64,000 nt of DNA from an uncultured Oscillospiraceae bacterium (GCA_944387065.1 CALXDM010000001.1:124001-188000), one strand, 5' to 3'; positions 19,024 to 26,420 are shown, counted from the first letter of the stretch. The notes: a model not told the origin generated them from the sequence alone. Translations and numbers: made by a program.

Positions 19024-19042
19024 GTGTCATTTGAAATGACAC
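19024..19042. repeat. Perfect 19-bp palindrome
   Basis: GTGTCATTT, one central G, then AAATGACAC: a 9-bp dyad around one base. It has the form of a dimeric repressor operator, but no promoter or gene was recognised next to it. Confidence 0.5.
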
Positions 19043-19068
19043 TCCTCCCTCTCTTTTCTCAATTCGCT

Positions 19069-19100
19069 GAGCAGCCCACCTGATCCCAGGTGGGCTGCTC
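19069..19100 (+). terminator. Strong hairpin, possible terminator
   Basis: Perfect 13-bp stem (19069-19081 with 19088-19100) and 6-nt loop, followed by TCTCCTTTGG, a weak T tract. Nothing upstream that it would terminate was recognised. Confidence 0.4.
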
Positions 19101-19137
19101 TCTCCTTTGGTCAAGGCTGAAATTTTTCATTTTCCCC

Positions 19138-19166
19138 TTGCATTCCATCGGAATCTGTGGTAGTAT
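19138..19166 (+). promoter_or_regulatory. Predicted promoter of tRNA-Pro
   Basis: TTGCAT (19138-19143) and TAGTAT (19161-19166) with a 17-bp spacer, 27 bp before the mature tRNA 5' end. Confidence 0.6.
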
Positions 19167-19193
19167 AGCTACGGTCTAATGTTAAGGTCAGAT

Positions 19194-19270
19194 CCGGGTG
19201 TGGCGAAGTTTGGTATCGCGCTTGACTGGGGGTCAAGAGGCCGCAGGTTCAAGTCCTGTCACTCGGACCA
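19194..19270 (+). tRNA. tRNA-Pro, anticodon GGG
   Basis: A 77-nt cloverleaf. Acceptor CCGGGTG pairs with CACTCGG (one G-T), discriminator A, encoded CCA at 19268-19270. Anticodon stem CTTGA/TCAAG holds the loop CTGGGGG, giving GGG. T arm contains GGTTCAAGTCC. Confidence 0.93.
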
Positions 19271-19308
19271 TCGCCGGAGCAAAGTCCCCTTTGCTCCGGC
19301 GATTTTTT
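19271..19308 (+). terminator. Terminator of tRNA-Pro
   Basis: Perfect 14-bp stem (19271-19284 with 19289-19302), 4-nt loop, then six T. It starts directly after the tRNA CCA. Confidence 0.93.
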
Positions 19309-19346
19309 ATTTTACCCAAGGCGGCGGCACCCTCACCGCCGGAACC

Positions 19347-19385
19347 AAAAAAGAGGCGCCAGCCATGGGCTGGCGCCTCTTTTTT
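19347..19385. terminator. Bidirectional terminator, downstream of tRNA-Thr
   Basis: 13-bp GC-rich stem (19352-19364 with 19368-19380), 3-nt loop, A run on the left and T run on the right. It terminates the minus-strand tRNA-Thr and gives a second stop for rightward transcription. Confidence 0.88.
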
Positions 19386-19460
19386 GGAGCTGGAAACGTG
19401 ACTTGAACACGCGACCTGCTGATTACGAATCAGCTGCTCTACCAACTGAGCTATTCCAGC
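19385..19460 (-). tRNA. tRNA-Thr, anticodon CGT
   Basis: A 76-nt cloverleaf on the minus strand. Acceptor GCTGGAA pairs with TTCCAGC, followed by T and the encoded CCA. Anticodon stem GCTGA/TCAGC with loop TTCGTAA gives CGT. D arm contains AGCTCAGTTGGTAGAGC. Confidence 0.95.
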
Positions 19461-19496
19461 GCCCCCTCACCCCTGATCAGGCGGGCAAGCGTTGCT

Positions 19497-19525
19497 ATTT
19501 TAACACAGCAAATCCCCTGCGTCAA
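19497..19525 (-). promoter_or_regulatory. Predicted promoter of tRNA-Thr
   Basis: Minus strand TTGACG (19525-19520) and TAAAAT (19502-19497), 17-bp spacer, 36 bp before the tRNA 5' end. Confidence 0.7.
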
Positions 19526-19549
19526 GAGCAAAAAATGTGCAAAAATCGC

Positions 19550-19578
19550 TTGATTCAACAGGAGAAACCCGGTATACT
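19550..19578 (+). promoter_or_regulatory. Predicted promoter of trxA
   Basis: TTGATT (19550-19555) and TATACT (19573-19578), 17-bp spacer. The leader to the trxA ATG is about 125 nt. Confidence 0.7.
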
Positions 19579-19711
19579 AAAGCAGTGAGCGGCCTGTTTT
19601 GGAAGGGGCTCCCAGGCGTAACCAGAGCCGGACCCAACAGTGATTTCATCACAGACAAACGATGGCCGGTTGGCTACACTATATGTAAAATCGGAAAAGG
19701 AGCTGCTGAGC

Positions 19712-20023
19712 ATGTCAGTCATTCAGATCACGAAGAATAACTTTGAGCAGGAGGTCGTGCAGGCCAAGCAGACCGTTTTGCTGGACTTCTGGGCCGCCTG
19801 GTGCGGCCCGTGCCGGATGCTCTCCCCTGTGGTGGATCAGATCGCTGAGGAGCTGGATAACGTGAAGGTGGGCAAGATCAATGTGGACGAGGAACCGGAG
19901 CTGGCCCGCCAATTCGGCGTGATGAGCATCCCCACCCTGGTGGTGATGAAGGACGGCAAGAGCGTGGATACGGCGGTGGGCGTGCAGCCCAAGGCCGCCA
20001 TCCTGGCCATGCTGAGCCAGTAA
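19712..20023 (+). CDS. trxA: Thioredoxin
   Basis: Small cytosolic disulfide reductase that passes electrons from thioredoxin reductase to target proteins. It is 103 residues with the classic active site WCGPC at 30-34, the cis-proline loop in MSIPTLVVMKDG, and the buried aspartate region at LLDFWA. The ATG at 19712 follows AAGGAG about 10 nt upstream. It stands alone with its own promoter and terminator; no thioredoxin reductase gene is nearby. Confidence 0.96.
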   Translation: MSVIQITKNNFEQEVVQAKQTVLLDFWAAWCGPCRMLSPVVDQIAEELDNVKVGKINVDEEPELARQFGVMSIPTLVVMKDGKSVDTAVGVQPKAAILAMLSQ

Positions 20024-20042
20024 TCCATCAGGATACGGCAAG

Positions 20043-20091
20043 GGCCCCGAGCTGCGATCTCCTGGATCGCGGCCTGGGGCCTCTTCTTTTT
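20043..20091 (+). terminator. Terminator of trxA
   Basis: Imperfect hairpin with outer GGCCCC/GGGGCC, inner GCGATC/GATCGC and a small internal loop, followed by TCTTCTTTTT. Confidence 0.8.
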
Positions 20092-20122
20092 GGCCAAATT
20101 TGATTTCCGATTTGGCAACTTC

Positions 20123-21130
20123 TTAGTGGGTGTGCTGGAACGGCACCACGTCCTTGACCGCCTCCTGGGCGGTGATGACCGCGTCGCCGTGGTCCAGGTC
20201 CACCAGGCGGTAACGGTCGTTGCCCATGCCCAACTCCTTCATGTAGGTGAGCTGGCGCAGGCCGTGGCGGGACTCCATGCGCTGGACCAGATCCTTATGG
20301 TCCTCCTCCTTCATGGCGTACACCAGGTCTACGCAGGCCTGGTCCACCGCCAGGATGTCCAGGGAGGCCAGGATGCCCACATTGGGGGTCACCACCGGGG
20401 CGGCGGCCGTCCCCTCGCAGTCACAGGACACGGACATGTTGCGCATGACGTTGACAAAGCAGATGTTCTTCCCGAAATGGTCCACCACCGCCTTGGCCGA
20501 CTCCATCATGCGCTCCATGAACTCCTCCTTGGCGATGTCCCACATATCGTCGGATCCGGGGGTGGTGTGGATCATAGCCTTGCCGATCCGACCGTCCGCG
20601 CACCCAATCCCGATGTTCTTGGCCGAGCCGCCAAAGCCACCCTGGGCATGGCCCTTGAAGTGGGTGAGCACCACCAGGGAGTCATAGTTGGACAGGTTTT
20701 TCCCCATGTGCATCTCGGTGAACCATTTCCCGCCCTTCACCGGGTAGGCAACCGTCCCGTCCTCGTCCAGGATATCCACCGGGCAGAAGGTCCAGCCGTT
20801 GACCTTCAGGGTCTCCCGATGCTGCTGGGTGGTGTAACGATCCCCTTCATAGTAGGTGTTGGTCTCCACAATGGTGGCCTGGGGCAGCTGCGCCTTCACC
20901 AGGCTCTCCACCCAGGGGCTGGGAATGATGTTGGGGCCGTTGGGCTCGCCGGTGTGCAGCTTGACGGCCACCTTCCCGGTGATGCCCTCCTTCACCCGCT
21001 CGTAGATCCGCTGCAGCCCCTGGGCAGACAGATCTCGGGTAAAATAGACCACAGACTCCCCACCGGTGCGCTCGGCATAGGGGAGGTAGCGCTCCCCACC
21101 CAGGCCGGGGGTGGGCTTTTGTTCAGACAT
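20123..21130 (-). CDS. DUF362-domain protein
   Basis: A 335-residue protein matching the DUF362 pattern: KVAVKLHTGEPNGPNIIPSP near residues 53-72, VVETNTYYEGDR near 88, LTHFKGHAQGGFGGSAKNIGIGC around 160-180, and CxC (SVSCDCEG) near 235. DUF362 proteins are often near Fe-S enzymes, but this copy lacks an obvious C-terminal ferredoxin domain and has no informative neighbour. The ATG at 21130 follows AAAAGGAGG at ideal spacing. No biochemical function is assigned; metal or cofactor handling is only a guess. Confidence 0.85.
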   Translation of the reverse strand: MSEQKPTPGLGGERYLPYAERTGGESVVYFTRDLSAQGLQRIYERVKEGITGKVAVKLHTGEPNGPNIIPSPWVESLVKAQLPQATIVETNTYYEGDRYTTQQHRETLKVNGWTFCPVDILDEDGTVAYPVKGGKWFTEMHMGKNLSNYDSLVVLTHFKGHAQGGFGGSAKNIGIGCADGRIGKAMIHTTPGSDDMWDIAKEEFMERMMESAKAVVDHFGKNICFVNVMRNMSVSCDCEGTAAAPVVTPNVGILASLDILAVDQACVDLVYAMKEEDHKDLVQRMESRHGLRQLTYMKELGMGNDRYRLVDLDHGDAVITAQEAVKDVVPFQHTH

Positions 21131-21199
21131 TGCGATTCCTCCTTTTCAGCTCGGTCCCGGGGAAATCAGGTCCCCGGGGCGGATCGTGTGTTCTCCTCT

Positions 21200-21230
21200 A
21201 TTATAAAACCCCTCCCCCGCGGGAAGTCAA
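21200..21230 (-). promoter_or_regulatory. Candidate promoter of the DUF362 gene
   Basis: Minus strand TTGACT (21230-21225) and TATAAT (21205-21200). The spacer is 19 bp, longer than optimal; a CCCGCGGG palindrome lies in it but is off-centre. Confidence 0.5.
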
Positions 21231-21633
21231 GTGAAAAATCAGCAAAACGAAAATTTTCCCCGGCATAGCCCACCAGACGCCCCATCTCATTGCATGGATA
21301 ACATACCAAGCCGATGAGTCAGGCCAGTGGGCGGACCATACACAGCAGATCATGCCAGCCCTGGGCAGAACGCCTATCCCCCCGAGAGACAGACTTCATG
21401 GCCACGACTCTGGACTGTTTGAGCTCAGGACCTAGCGGCCTATAGCACCTATAGCAACTGAATTAACTATACTGATAAGATTTTTCCCTTGCTATGATTA
21501 GAGCGTAGTTCTCAAGTTGAAGGGACAAGTGAGGGTCTTCTTAAAGCAGAACATATTTACAAGAAGGAAGAAATGGAACACATAGCGTGCTGGTTTCCAG
21601 ATGTCCCTCACAGGGAAAAGCAGCCCAACCGAA

Positions 21634-21667
21634 CAGGAAAGCCCCGCCGAAAGGCGGGGCTTTCCTG
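21634..21667 (-). terminator. Hairpin downstream of the ABC exporter genes
   Basis: Perfect 15-bp stem (21634-21648 with 21653-21667) and a 4-base tetraloop, 34 bp past the stop of the second ABC gene. The T tract is short (GCTTTCCTGTTC), so termination is likely but not certain. Confidence 0.65.
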
Positions 21668-21700
21668 CGTCTGGCAGTAGGAACGGATAGGTGGAACGCA

Positions 21701-23476
21701 TCAAATATTCCCTTGGGCAAACTGGCTGTGATACAGACTCTCATAGAGGCCCTTTTTTCTCAAAAGCTCCTGATGGGTCCCCTGTTCCAGGATGGAGCCG
21801 TGATTCATAACGAGAATCAGGTCGGCGTCCCGAATGGTGGAAAGCCTGTGGGCGATGATAAAGCTGGTCCTGCCCTTCATCAGGTGGTCCATCGCCTTCT
21901 GGATCTCCAGCTCCGTACGGGTATCCACACTGGAGGTCGCCTCATCCAGGATCAGCAAGGCGGGGTCGGCCAGGATCACCCTTGCAATGGTGAGGAGCTG
22001 GCGCTGCCCTTGGGAGAGGTTCGTCCCCTCCTCCTCCAGAACGGTGTCGTAGCCCTCCGGCATGGTGCGAATAAAGTGGTCGGTGCGGGCGGCCTTGGAC
22101 GCTGCTATGATCTCTTCCTCTGTTGCGTCAAATTTGCTGTACGCGATGTTTTCCCGGATCGTCCCCCCGAACAGCCAGGCGTCCTGCAGCACCATACCGA
22201 ACATTTTGCGCAGATCTGCCCGCCGCATGGAGCGGATATCCACGCCATCAATGGTGATCCTGCCGCCCTGTATGTCATAAAAACGCATGAGTAGGTTTAC
22301 CAGCGTGGTCTTGCCAGCCCCCGTCGGGCCGACGATTGCCACTTTGTCCCCGGCCTTAAGGCGGATGTTGACATCCTGCATCAAGATGCGGTCATTCCCA
22401 TACCCAAATCGGACGTGCTCAAAGGCCACATTCCCCTTCAAGTCCTGAATCTTACCCTGGATCCCATCTTCCGACGGCTCCTCCTCCATGTCCATGATCT
22501 CGAAGAAACGCTCACCGGAGGCGAGCGCCTGCTGCATCATATTCCAGATAAAGGCACACTCAATCAAAGGCTCCCCCGCCTTGTCTAAGTACTGGATGAA
22601 GGCCTGCACGGTACCCACTGTGAGGTTTCCCTGCAAAATGGAAAGCCCGCTCAATACGGCAATGGCCGTGTAACCCAGGCTGTTGATGAGGCGCACCGCC
22701 GGGGAAACGATGAACATAGATACCTGGGACTTGTGGCTTGCCTCACACATCTCCTCATTCAGCCGTTCAAATGCCTGGATGGCCATTTTCTCCCGGCTGA
22801 ATGCTTTGATCACCAGCTGCCCTGTAAAGGCTTCCTCAATATTGGCGTTGACATGGCCCAGCGCCGCCTGATTGTGATAGAAATTTTTCCTGGACCGTTT
22901 GGTCACCCACATGGTAATGGCGGTTGAAATGGCAATCGTTGCAATGGACACCAGCGCAAACAGCGGGCTGATATAGATCATCATCACAAGGGAGCCAATC
23001 ATGGTGATGAGGGCGGTGATAAACTGCCCCACCCCTTCCCGCAACACCTCGCCCACTTTTTCGATGTCGTTGGTGGCCCGGCTCAGAACCTCCCCCTTCT
23101 CTGTGGAGTCATAAAAGCGCAGGGGCATACGGCTCATTTTATCGCTTAGGTCCTTGCGCAGATGCAGGCAGACCGTCTCGGCGATAAAGGCCATCAGGTA
23201 TTGCTCCAAATATTTGAGCGCAAAATTTAAGAGGTACAGCGCCAGCAAGATCGTGATAAACCAGCCCATCGTTTCCAGATTCACCTGAAAGCTGACGCCC
23301 TCTGTGATGGCAATGCGGATCCCCTCTGCAATATGGTCGATGGCCGCCGCCAAAACCATGGGCGCGGCCAGCGCCGCCAGGGAGCTCAACACGACTGATA
23401 TCAGCACAGCGGCCATCTTCCCCCGCTGCCGGTCCAGTAAATAGCCCACAAGCCGCTTCAACGTGGATCTCTTCAT
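21701..23476 (-). CDS. ABC exporter half-transporter, canonical-site subunit (BmrD/YheH-like)
   Basis: A 591-residue fused membrane-ATPase half transporter, predicted to pair with the gene upstream as a drug or lipid exporter. Residues 1-320 form a six-helix exporter domain. The ATPase follows with Walker A VGPTGAGKTTL, signature LSQGQ and Walker B LLILDEATSSVD, which keeps the catalytic glutamate. Its start overlaps the partner's stop by 4 bp (ATGA), indicating one transcript and coupled translation. Composition is visibly less GC-rich than neighbouring operons. The exported substrate is unknown. Confidence 0.92.
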   Translation of the reverse strand: MKRSTLKRLVGYLLDRQRGKMAAVLISVVLSSLAALAAPMVLAAAIDHIAEGIRIAITEGVSFQVNLETMGWFITILLALYLLNFALKYLEQYLMAFIAETVCLHLRKDLSDKMSRMPLRFYDSTEKGEVLSRATNDIEKVGEVLREGVGQFITALITMIGSLVMMIYISPLFALVSIATIAISTAITMWVTKRSRKNFYHNQAALGHVNANIEEAFTGQLVIKAFSREKMAIQAFERLNEEMCEASHKSQVSMFIVSPAVRLINSLGYTAIAVLSGLSILQGNLTVGTVQAFIQYLDKAGEPLIECAFIWNMMQQALASGERFFEIMDMEEEPSEDGIQGKIQDLKGNVAFEHVRFGYGNDRILMQDVNIRLKAGDKVAIVGPTGAGKTTLVNLLMRFYDIQGGRITIDGVDIRSMRRADLRKMFGMVLQDAWLFGGTIRENIAYSKFDATEEEIIAASKAARTDHFIRTMPEGYDTVLEEEGTNLSQGQRQLLTIARVILADPALLILDEATSSVDTRTELEIQKAMDHLMKGRTSFIIAHRLSTIRDADLILVMNHGSILEQGTHQELLRKKGLYESLYHSQFAQGNI

Positions 23477-25218
23477 GATTCCCCACCTCCTGCAAATTCC
23501 GATTCGCTCAGCTGCGACGCTGCAATCTGCTGATAGACCGGGCAGTTTTTCATCAATTCCTGATGGGTCCCAACCCCAACCGCCCGCCCGTTATCCAGTA
23601 CGATGATCCGATCCGCATCCATGATGGTGCTGACGCGCTGCGCCACAATCACCACCGTAGCGTCTTTTACTTCCTTCCGCAGCGCCGCGCGCAGCATGGC
23701 ATCCGTCTTGAAATCCAAGGCCGAAAAGCTATCGTCAAACACATAGATCTCCGGTTTTCTCACCAGTGCCCGGGCAATTGCCACCCGCTGCCTCTGCCCG
23801 CCGGACAGGTTGGTTCCCCCCTGGGCTACAAAGGACTGATACTGCTCCGGCTTTTCAGAGATAAAGGCATGGGCCTGCGCTACGGTGGCTGCATATTCCA
23901 CTTCCCCGTCTGTGGCGTCCTCTTTCCCATATCGAATGTTGTCCGCGATGGTCCCCCGGAATAGGAACGCTCTTTGCGGGACAAACCCGATCTTATCCCG
24001 CAGTTGCTTTTGCGCATAGTCCTGGATGTTGATCCCGTCGATTAAGATCTCGCCTTCTTGAATCTCAAAGAACCGGGGGATCAGGTTTGCAACGGTCGAT
24101 TTGCCAGAGCCAGTGCCGCCTATAATCGCCGTTGTCTCCCCTGCTTTTGACGTAAAGGAAAGGTCGCTGAGCACCGCCTCCTCCGCGCCGGGATACCGGA
24201 AGGTCACGTGGCGAAACTCCAGGTGGGCCCGCAGATTGGCGGCAGGAAGCGCTGCGCTTGCCCGATCCTGAATTTCGGGCGTATATTCCAGCACTTCGTT
24301 GATACGCTGGGCGCAGGAAGAGGCCCGCGGCAGTTCGATGTATACCAGAATGGCCATGATCCCTGTAAACAGGATGACTGCCAGATACTCAATCAACGCG
24401 AATATCTGCCCGATTTCCATCGTGCCCCTGGAGGTTTCCACCCCGCCAAACCAGAGGATCACGACGATACCCAGGTTGGTAAGCAGAGTCAGGGTAGGAA
24501 GCAGGATGGCGAAAACTTTGCCGGTGCGCACGGAAATATCCCAGTATTCCGTCGCAGCCGTTCCAAAGCGTCTGTTTTCATATTGCTGCCGGTTGAACGC
24601 CCGGATGACCCGAACGCCGGTAAATACCTCCCGCAGGATGCGGGTCATGTTGTCCATTTTGACTTGCAGCCGCCTGAACAGGGGCACCGCCCTGCTCCCG
24701 ATTCCATAGGCAATCAGAAAGACAGCCGCAATGATAACGGCCATCAGCAGGCCCATCATCGGCTCTGTCTGGATGCCCATGGCGATCCCGACGATTGCCA
24801 TGATGGGCGCCGGGAGCATTTGCAGGATGACCATCAACGCCGAGCGTTGGATAACCGCAATGTCGTTGGTACATCGGATGACCAGAGACGATGTGCCAAA
24901 CTTCTGCATATCATCCAGGGAGTAGTCTTGTACCTTCACGAAGGCGGCCCGGCGCACATCCCGCGCAAAGCGGGAAATTGCTTTGGATGCAAGCGTGACG
25001 GACAGTAAGTAGGCGATACCGCCCACCACCGCCACCAGCAGCATACGCAGGCCCAATCGGTAAATTTGGCCCGCATCTCCAGACAGTGCGCCATCGTCAA
25101 TCACTTGTGAGACAATGTTTGGCAAATACAGAACCGTAAAGTTGTTGATGACCACACAGAGGATTGCCCCCATCAGCAGCCATCTGTGCGGCCTCATAAA
25201 TCGCAGTAATTTCTTCAT
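23473..25218 (-). CDS. ABC exporter half-transporter, degenerate-site subunit (BmrC/YheI-like)
   Basis: A 581-residue half transporter, first gene of the exporter pair. Six predicted membrane helices occupy residues 1-310. The ATPase has Walker A IIGGTGSGKSTV, signature LSGGQ and Walker B IYVFDDSFSALD, where aspartate replaces the catalytic glutamate. That change is typical of the degenerate ATP site in heterodimeric exporters such as BmrCD. The ATG at 25218 follows AAGGAGGG. It is divergent from a MerR-family gene, and its promoter has the 19-bp spacer expected for MerR activation, so ligand-induced drug export is the likely logic. Confidence 0.93.
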   Translation of the reverse strand: MKKLLRFMRPHRWLLMGAILCVVINNFTVLYLPNIVSQVIDDGALSGDAGQIYRLGLRMLLVAVVGGIAYLLSVTLASKAISRFARDVRRAAFVKVQDYSLDDMQKFGTSSLVIRCTNDIAVIQRSALMVILQMLPAPIMAIVGIAMGIQTEPMMGLLMAVIIAAVFLIAYGIGSRAVPLFRRLQVKMDNMTRILREVFTGVRVIRAFNRQQYENRRFGTAATEYWDISVRTGKVFAILLPTLTLLTNLGIVVILWFGGVETSRGTMEIGQIFALIEYLAVILFTGIMAILVYIELPRASSCAQRINEVLEYTPEIQDRASAALPAANLRAHLEFRHVTFRYPGAEEAVLSDLSFTSKAGETTAIIGGTGSGKSTVANLIPRFFEIQEGEILIDGINIQDYAQKQLRDKIGFVPQRAFLFRGTIADNIRYGKEDATDGEVEYAATVAQAHAFISEKPEQYQSFVAQGGTNLSGGQRQRVAIARALVRKPEIYVFDDSFSALDFKTDAMLRAALRKEVKDATVVIVAQRVSTIMDADRIIVLDNGRAVGVGTHQELMKNCPVYQQIAASQLSESEFAGGGES

Positions 25219-25230
25219 CTGATACCCTCC

Positions 25231-25259
25231 TTGACAACCGCGATGGTGCACAGTATACT
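25231..25259 (+). promoter_or_regulatory. Predicted promoter of the MerR-family gene
   Basis: TTGACA (25231-25236) and TATACT (25254-25259), 17-bp spacer. The predicted start falls inside the MerR operator at 25260-25278, so bound regulator should limit its own synthesis. Confidence 0.75.
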
Positions 25260-25282
25260 CTGTATAGTTACTATACAGTCAA
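25252..25282 (-). promoter_or_regulatory. MerR-type operator-promoter of the ABC exporter
   Basis: Minus strand -35 TTGACT (25282-25277) and -10 TATACT (25257-25252) are 19 bp apart. A perfect dyad, CTGTATAGT-T-ACTATACAG (25260-25278), fills the spacer. An overlong spacer filled by a dyad is the defining feature of MerR-activated promoters, in which the regulator twists the DNA to realign the two boxes. The -10 boxes of the two divergent promoters overlap on AGTATACT. Confidence 0.9.
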
Positions 25283-25290
25283 GGGGATAA

Positions 25291-26112
25291 TTGAAAAAAA
25301 TGAAAAATAGCGGATACCTGACGATCAGTGAGTTTTCCAAAATAGCCGAGGTCAGCCGGAAAGCCCTGATTTTTTACGACCGCATCGGCCTGTTTTCCCC
25401 TGCGTATACCGGGGAAAATGGTTACCGGTACTATTCCCATGAACAGATTTACATCATTACCGTGATCAGTATCTTAAAGGAGCTTGGTACGCCGCTGAAT
25501 CAAATTAAAACCTATATGAAGACCCCCTCGCCAGAGGATGCCATTCAACTGTTGGCCCATCAGCAGGAGATCCTCTCAGACAAAATCAAAGAACTCCAGG
25601 AAATCCAAACGATGCTGAAGGCTAAAAAAGAAAAATTAGAGGCGGGAATTTGCGCGAAGGTCTCAGAGATCAAAATGGTCCGGAGGGAAGAAACCCCCAT
25701 CTTTGTCAGTGATCCCTTGGACTATCCAAAGTCAGAACTCCCCGATGAGCTGTGGAAGGCGTTTTATATGCAGTGTAAAGAGCACAGCATTGCCCTGGGA
25801 TACCCGGAAGGCTTTTTGGTGAAGAAAGAGCATGTGCTGGCCGGTAAGACCACAAGGGCCAGCCACATTATCTGCCATGTTGGAAAGCGGACCTATTCCA
25901 ACGGTTTTATGCCGGAAGGAACCTACCTGACCGCTTACGGACAGGGCGGTTTTGAGGACACGGAACCGGTTTATCAGCGCTTGCTGCAATGCGTGAAAGA
26001 GCAGGGCCTCACCATTGTGGGAAACGCCTATGAGGAACGGCTGATCGATGAAATCGGGGCTTTGGACAAGGAGAGGCAGCTCATACAGGTCAGCATTGCG
26101 GTGTCCGGATAG
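25291..26112 (+). CDS. MerR-family regulator with effector-binding domain (BmrR-like)
   Basis: A 273-residue regulator. The N-terminal winged helix-turn-helix is clear: YLTISEFSKIAEVSRKALIFYDRIGL then GYRYYSHEQ (residues 8-50). A dimerisation coiled coil follows at about 80-125, then a C-terminal region of about 150 residues consistent with a GyrI-like/BmrR effector-binding fold. Translation may start at TTG 25291, with AAGGGG 4 nt upstream, or at ATG 25300, where spacing is 13 nt. It is divergent from the ABC exporter and probably activates it on binding a hydrophobic or cationic compound. The family is secure, the ligand unknown. Confidence 0.9.
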   Translation: MKKMKNSGYLTISEFSKIAEVSRKALIFYDRIGLFSPAYTGENGYRYYSHEQIYIITVISILKELGTPLNQIKTYMKTPSPEDAIQLLAHQQEILSDKIKELQEIQTMLKAKKEKLEAGICAKVSEIKMVRREETPIFVSDPLDYPKSELPDELWKAFYMQCKEHSIALGYPEGFLVKKEHVLAGKTTRASHIICHVGKRTYSNGFMPEGTYLTAYGQGGFEDTEPVYQRLLQCVKEQGLTIVGNAYEERLIDEIGALDKERQLIQVSIAVSG

Positions 26113-26151
26113 GCCACGGGGTGGATGGAGCCTTTGCCCTGGGAAACCCAC

Positions 26152-26185
26152 AAAAAAAGGACACGACTTACGTCGTGTCCTTTTT
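26152..26185. terminator. Bidirectional terminator between the MerR gene and tRNA-Gly
   Basis: 9-bp stem (26159-26167 with 26172-26180), 4-nt loop, A run on the left and T run on the right. It serves the plus-strand regulator gene and the minus-strand tRNA. Confidence 0.88.
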
Positions 26186-26258
26186 GGAGCGGGTGAAGGG
26201 AATCGAACCCTCGTGTTCAGCTTGGGAAGCTGACATTCTACCATTGAACTACACCCGC
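26185..26258 (-). tRNA. tRNA-Gly, anticodon CCC
   Basis: A 74-nt cloverleaf on the minus strand. Acceptor GCGGGTG pairs with CACCCGC, then T and encoded CCA. Anticodon stem TCAGC/GCTGA holds the loop TTCCCAA, giving CCC. T arm contains GGTTCGATTCC. Confidence 0.95.
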
Positions 26259-26270
26259 GATTGCCTGTTT

Positions 26271-26299
26271 ATTATACCTGATGATCGTGGAAAAAGCAA
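26271..26299 (-). promoter_or_regulatory. Predicted promoter of tRNA-Gly
   Basis: Minus strand TTGCTT (26299-26294) and perfect TATAAT (26276-26271), 17-bp spacer. Confidence 0.75.
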
Positions 26300-26313
26300 G
26301 CAAAATTTGCGTT

Positions 26314-26335
26314 ACAATTTTGTCCACAATTTGTC
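26314..26335. repeat. Tandem ACAATTTTGTC/ACAATTTGTC repeat
   Basis: Two near-identical copies (26314-26324 and 26326-26335) spaced one helical turn apart, lying between the tRNA-Gly promoter and the promoter of the 26-codon gene. Possible regulator-binding site. Confidence 0.4.
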
Positions 26336-26358
26336 ATAGAAAGTTTACAAATCAGAGG

Positions 26359-26387
26359 TGGACATTTCCCAATTTTCTTGCTATAAT
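26359..26387 (+). promoter_or_regulatory. Predicted promoter of the 26-codon gene
   Basis: TGGACA (26359-26364) and perfect TATAAT (26382-26387), 17-bp spacer, about 34 bp before the start codon. Confidence 0.7.
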
Positions 26388-26420
26388 GACAACTGTAATT
26401 TAGTAAGGAGGTGGATAGAA

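Larger units (their letters stand above)
17536..19137. other. 1.6-kb stretch without a convincing gene; AT-rich island inside
   Basis: No reading frame here has both a good ribosome-binding site and a recognisable product. The stretch holds a hairpin of 15 bp with one mismatch at 17593-17627, a strikingly AT-rich island at about 18600-18790 unlike the rest of the window, a perfect 19-bp palindrome at 19024-19042, and a 13-bp-stem hairpin at 19069-19100. Short broken open frames around 17690-18580 may be decayed coding sequence. No transposase, integrase or known RNA motif was recognised. Confidence 0.5.
21131..21700. other. 570-bp intergenic region
   Basis: It holds a candidate promoter for the DUF362 gene at its left end and a strong hairpin at 21634-21667. 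The middle part (about 21260-21620) is of mixed composition with short open frames lacking ribosome-binding sites. No gene was recognised. Confidence 0.6.

Noticed and set aside
18862..19083. 73-codon plus-strand frame with TTG start
   Set aside because: No ribosome-binding site. The frame runs through the 19-bp palindrome and into the hairpin stem, which suggests non-coding sequence.
17536..19137. 6S RNA, tmRNA, SRP RNA or RNase P RNA in the gap
   Set aside because: None of the conserved core sequences of these RNAs could be found by eye; only isolated hairpins are present.
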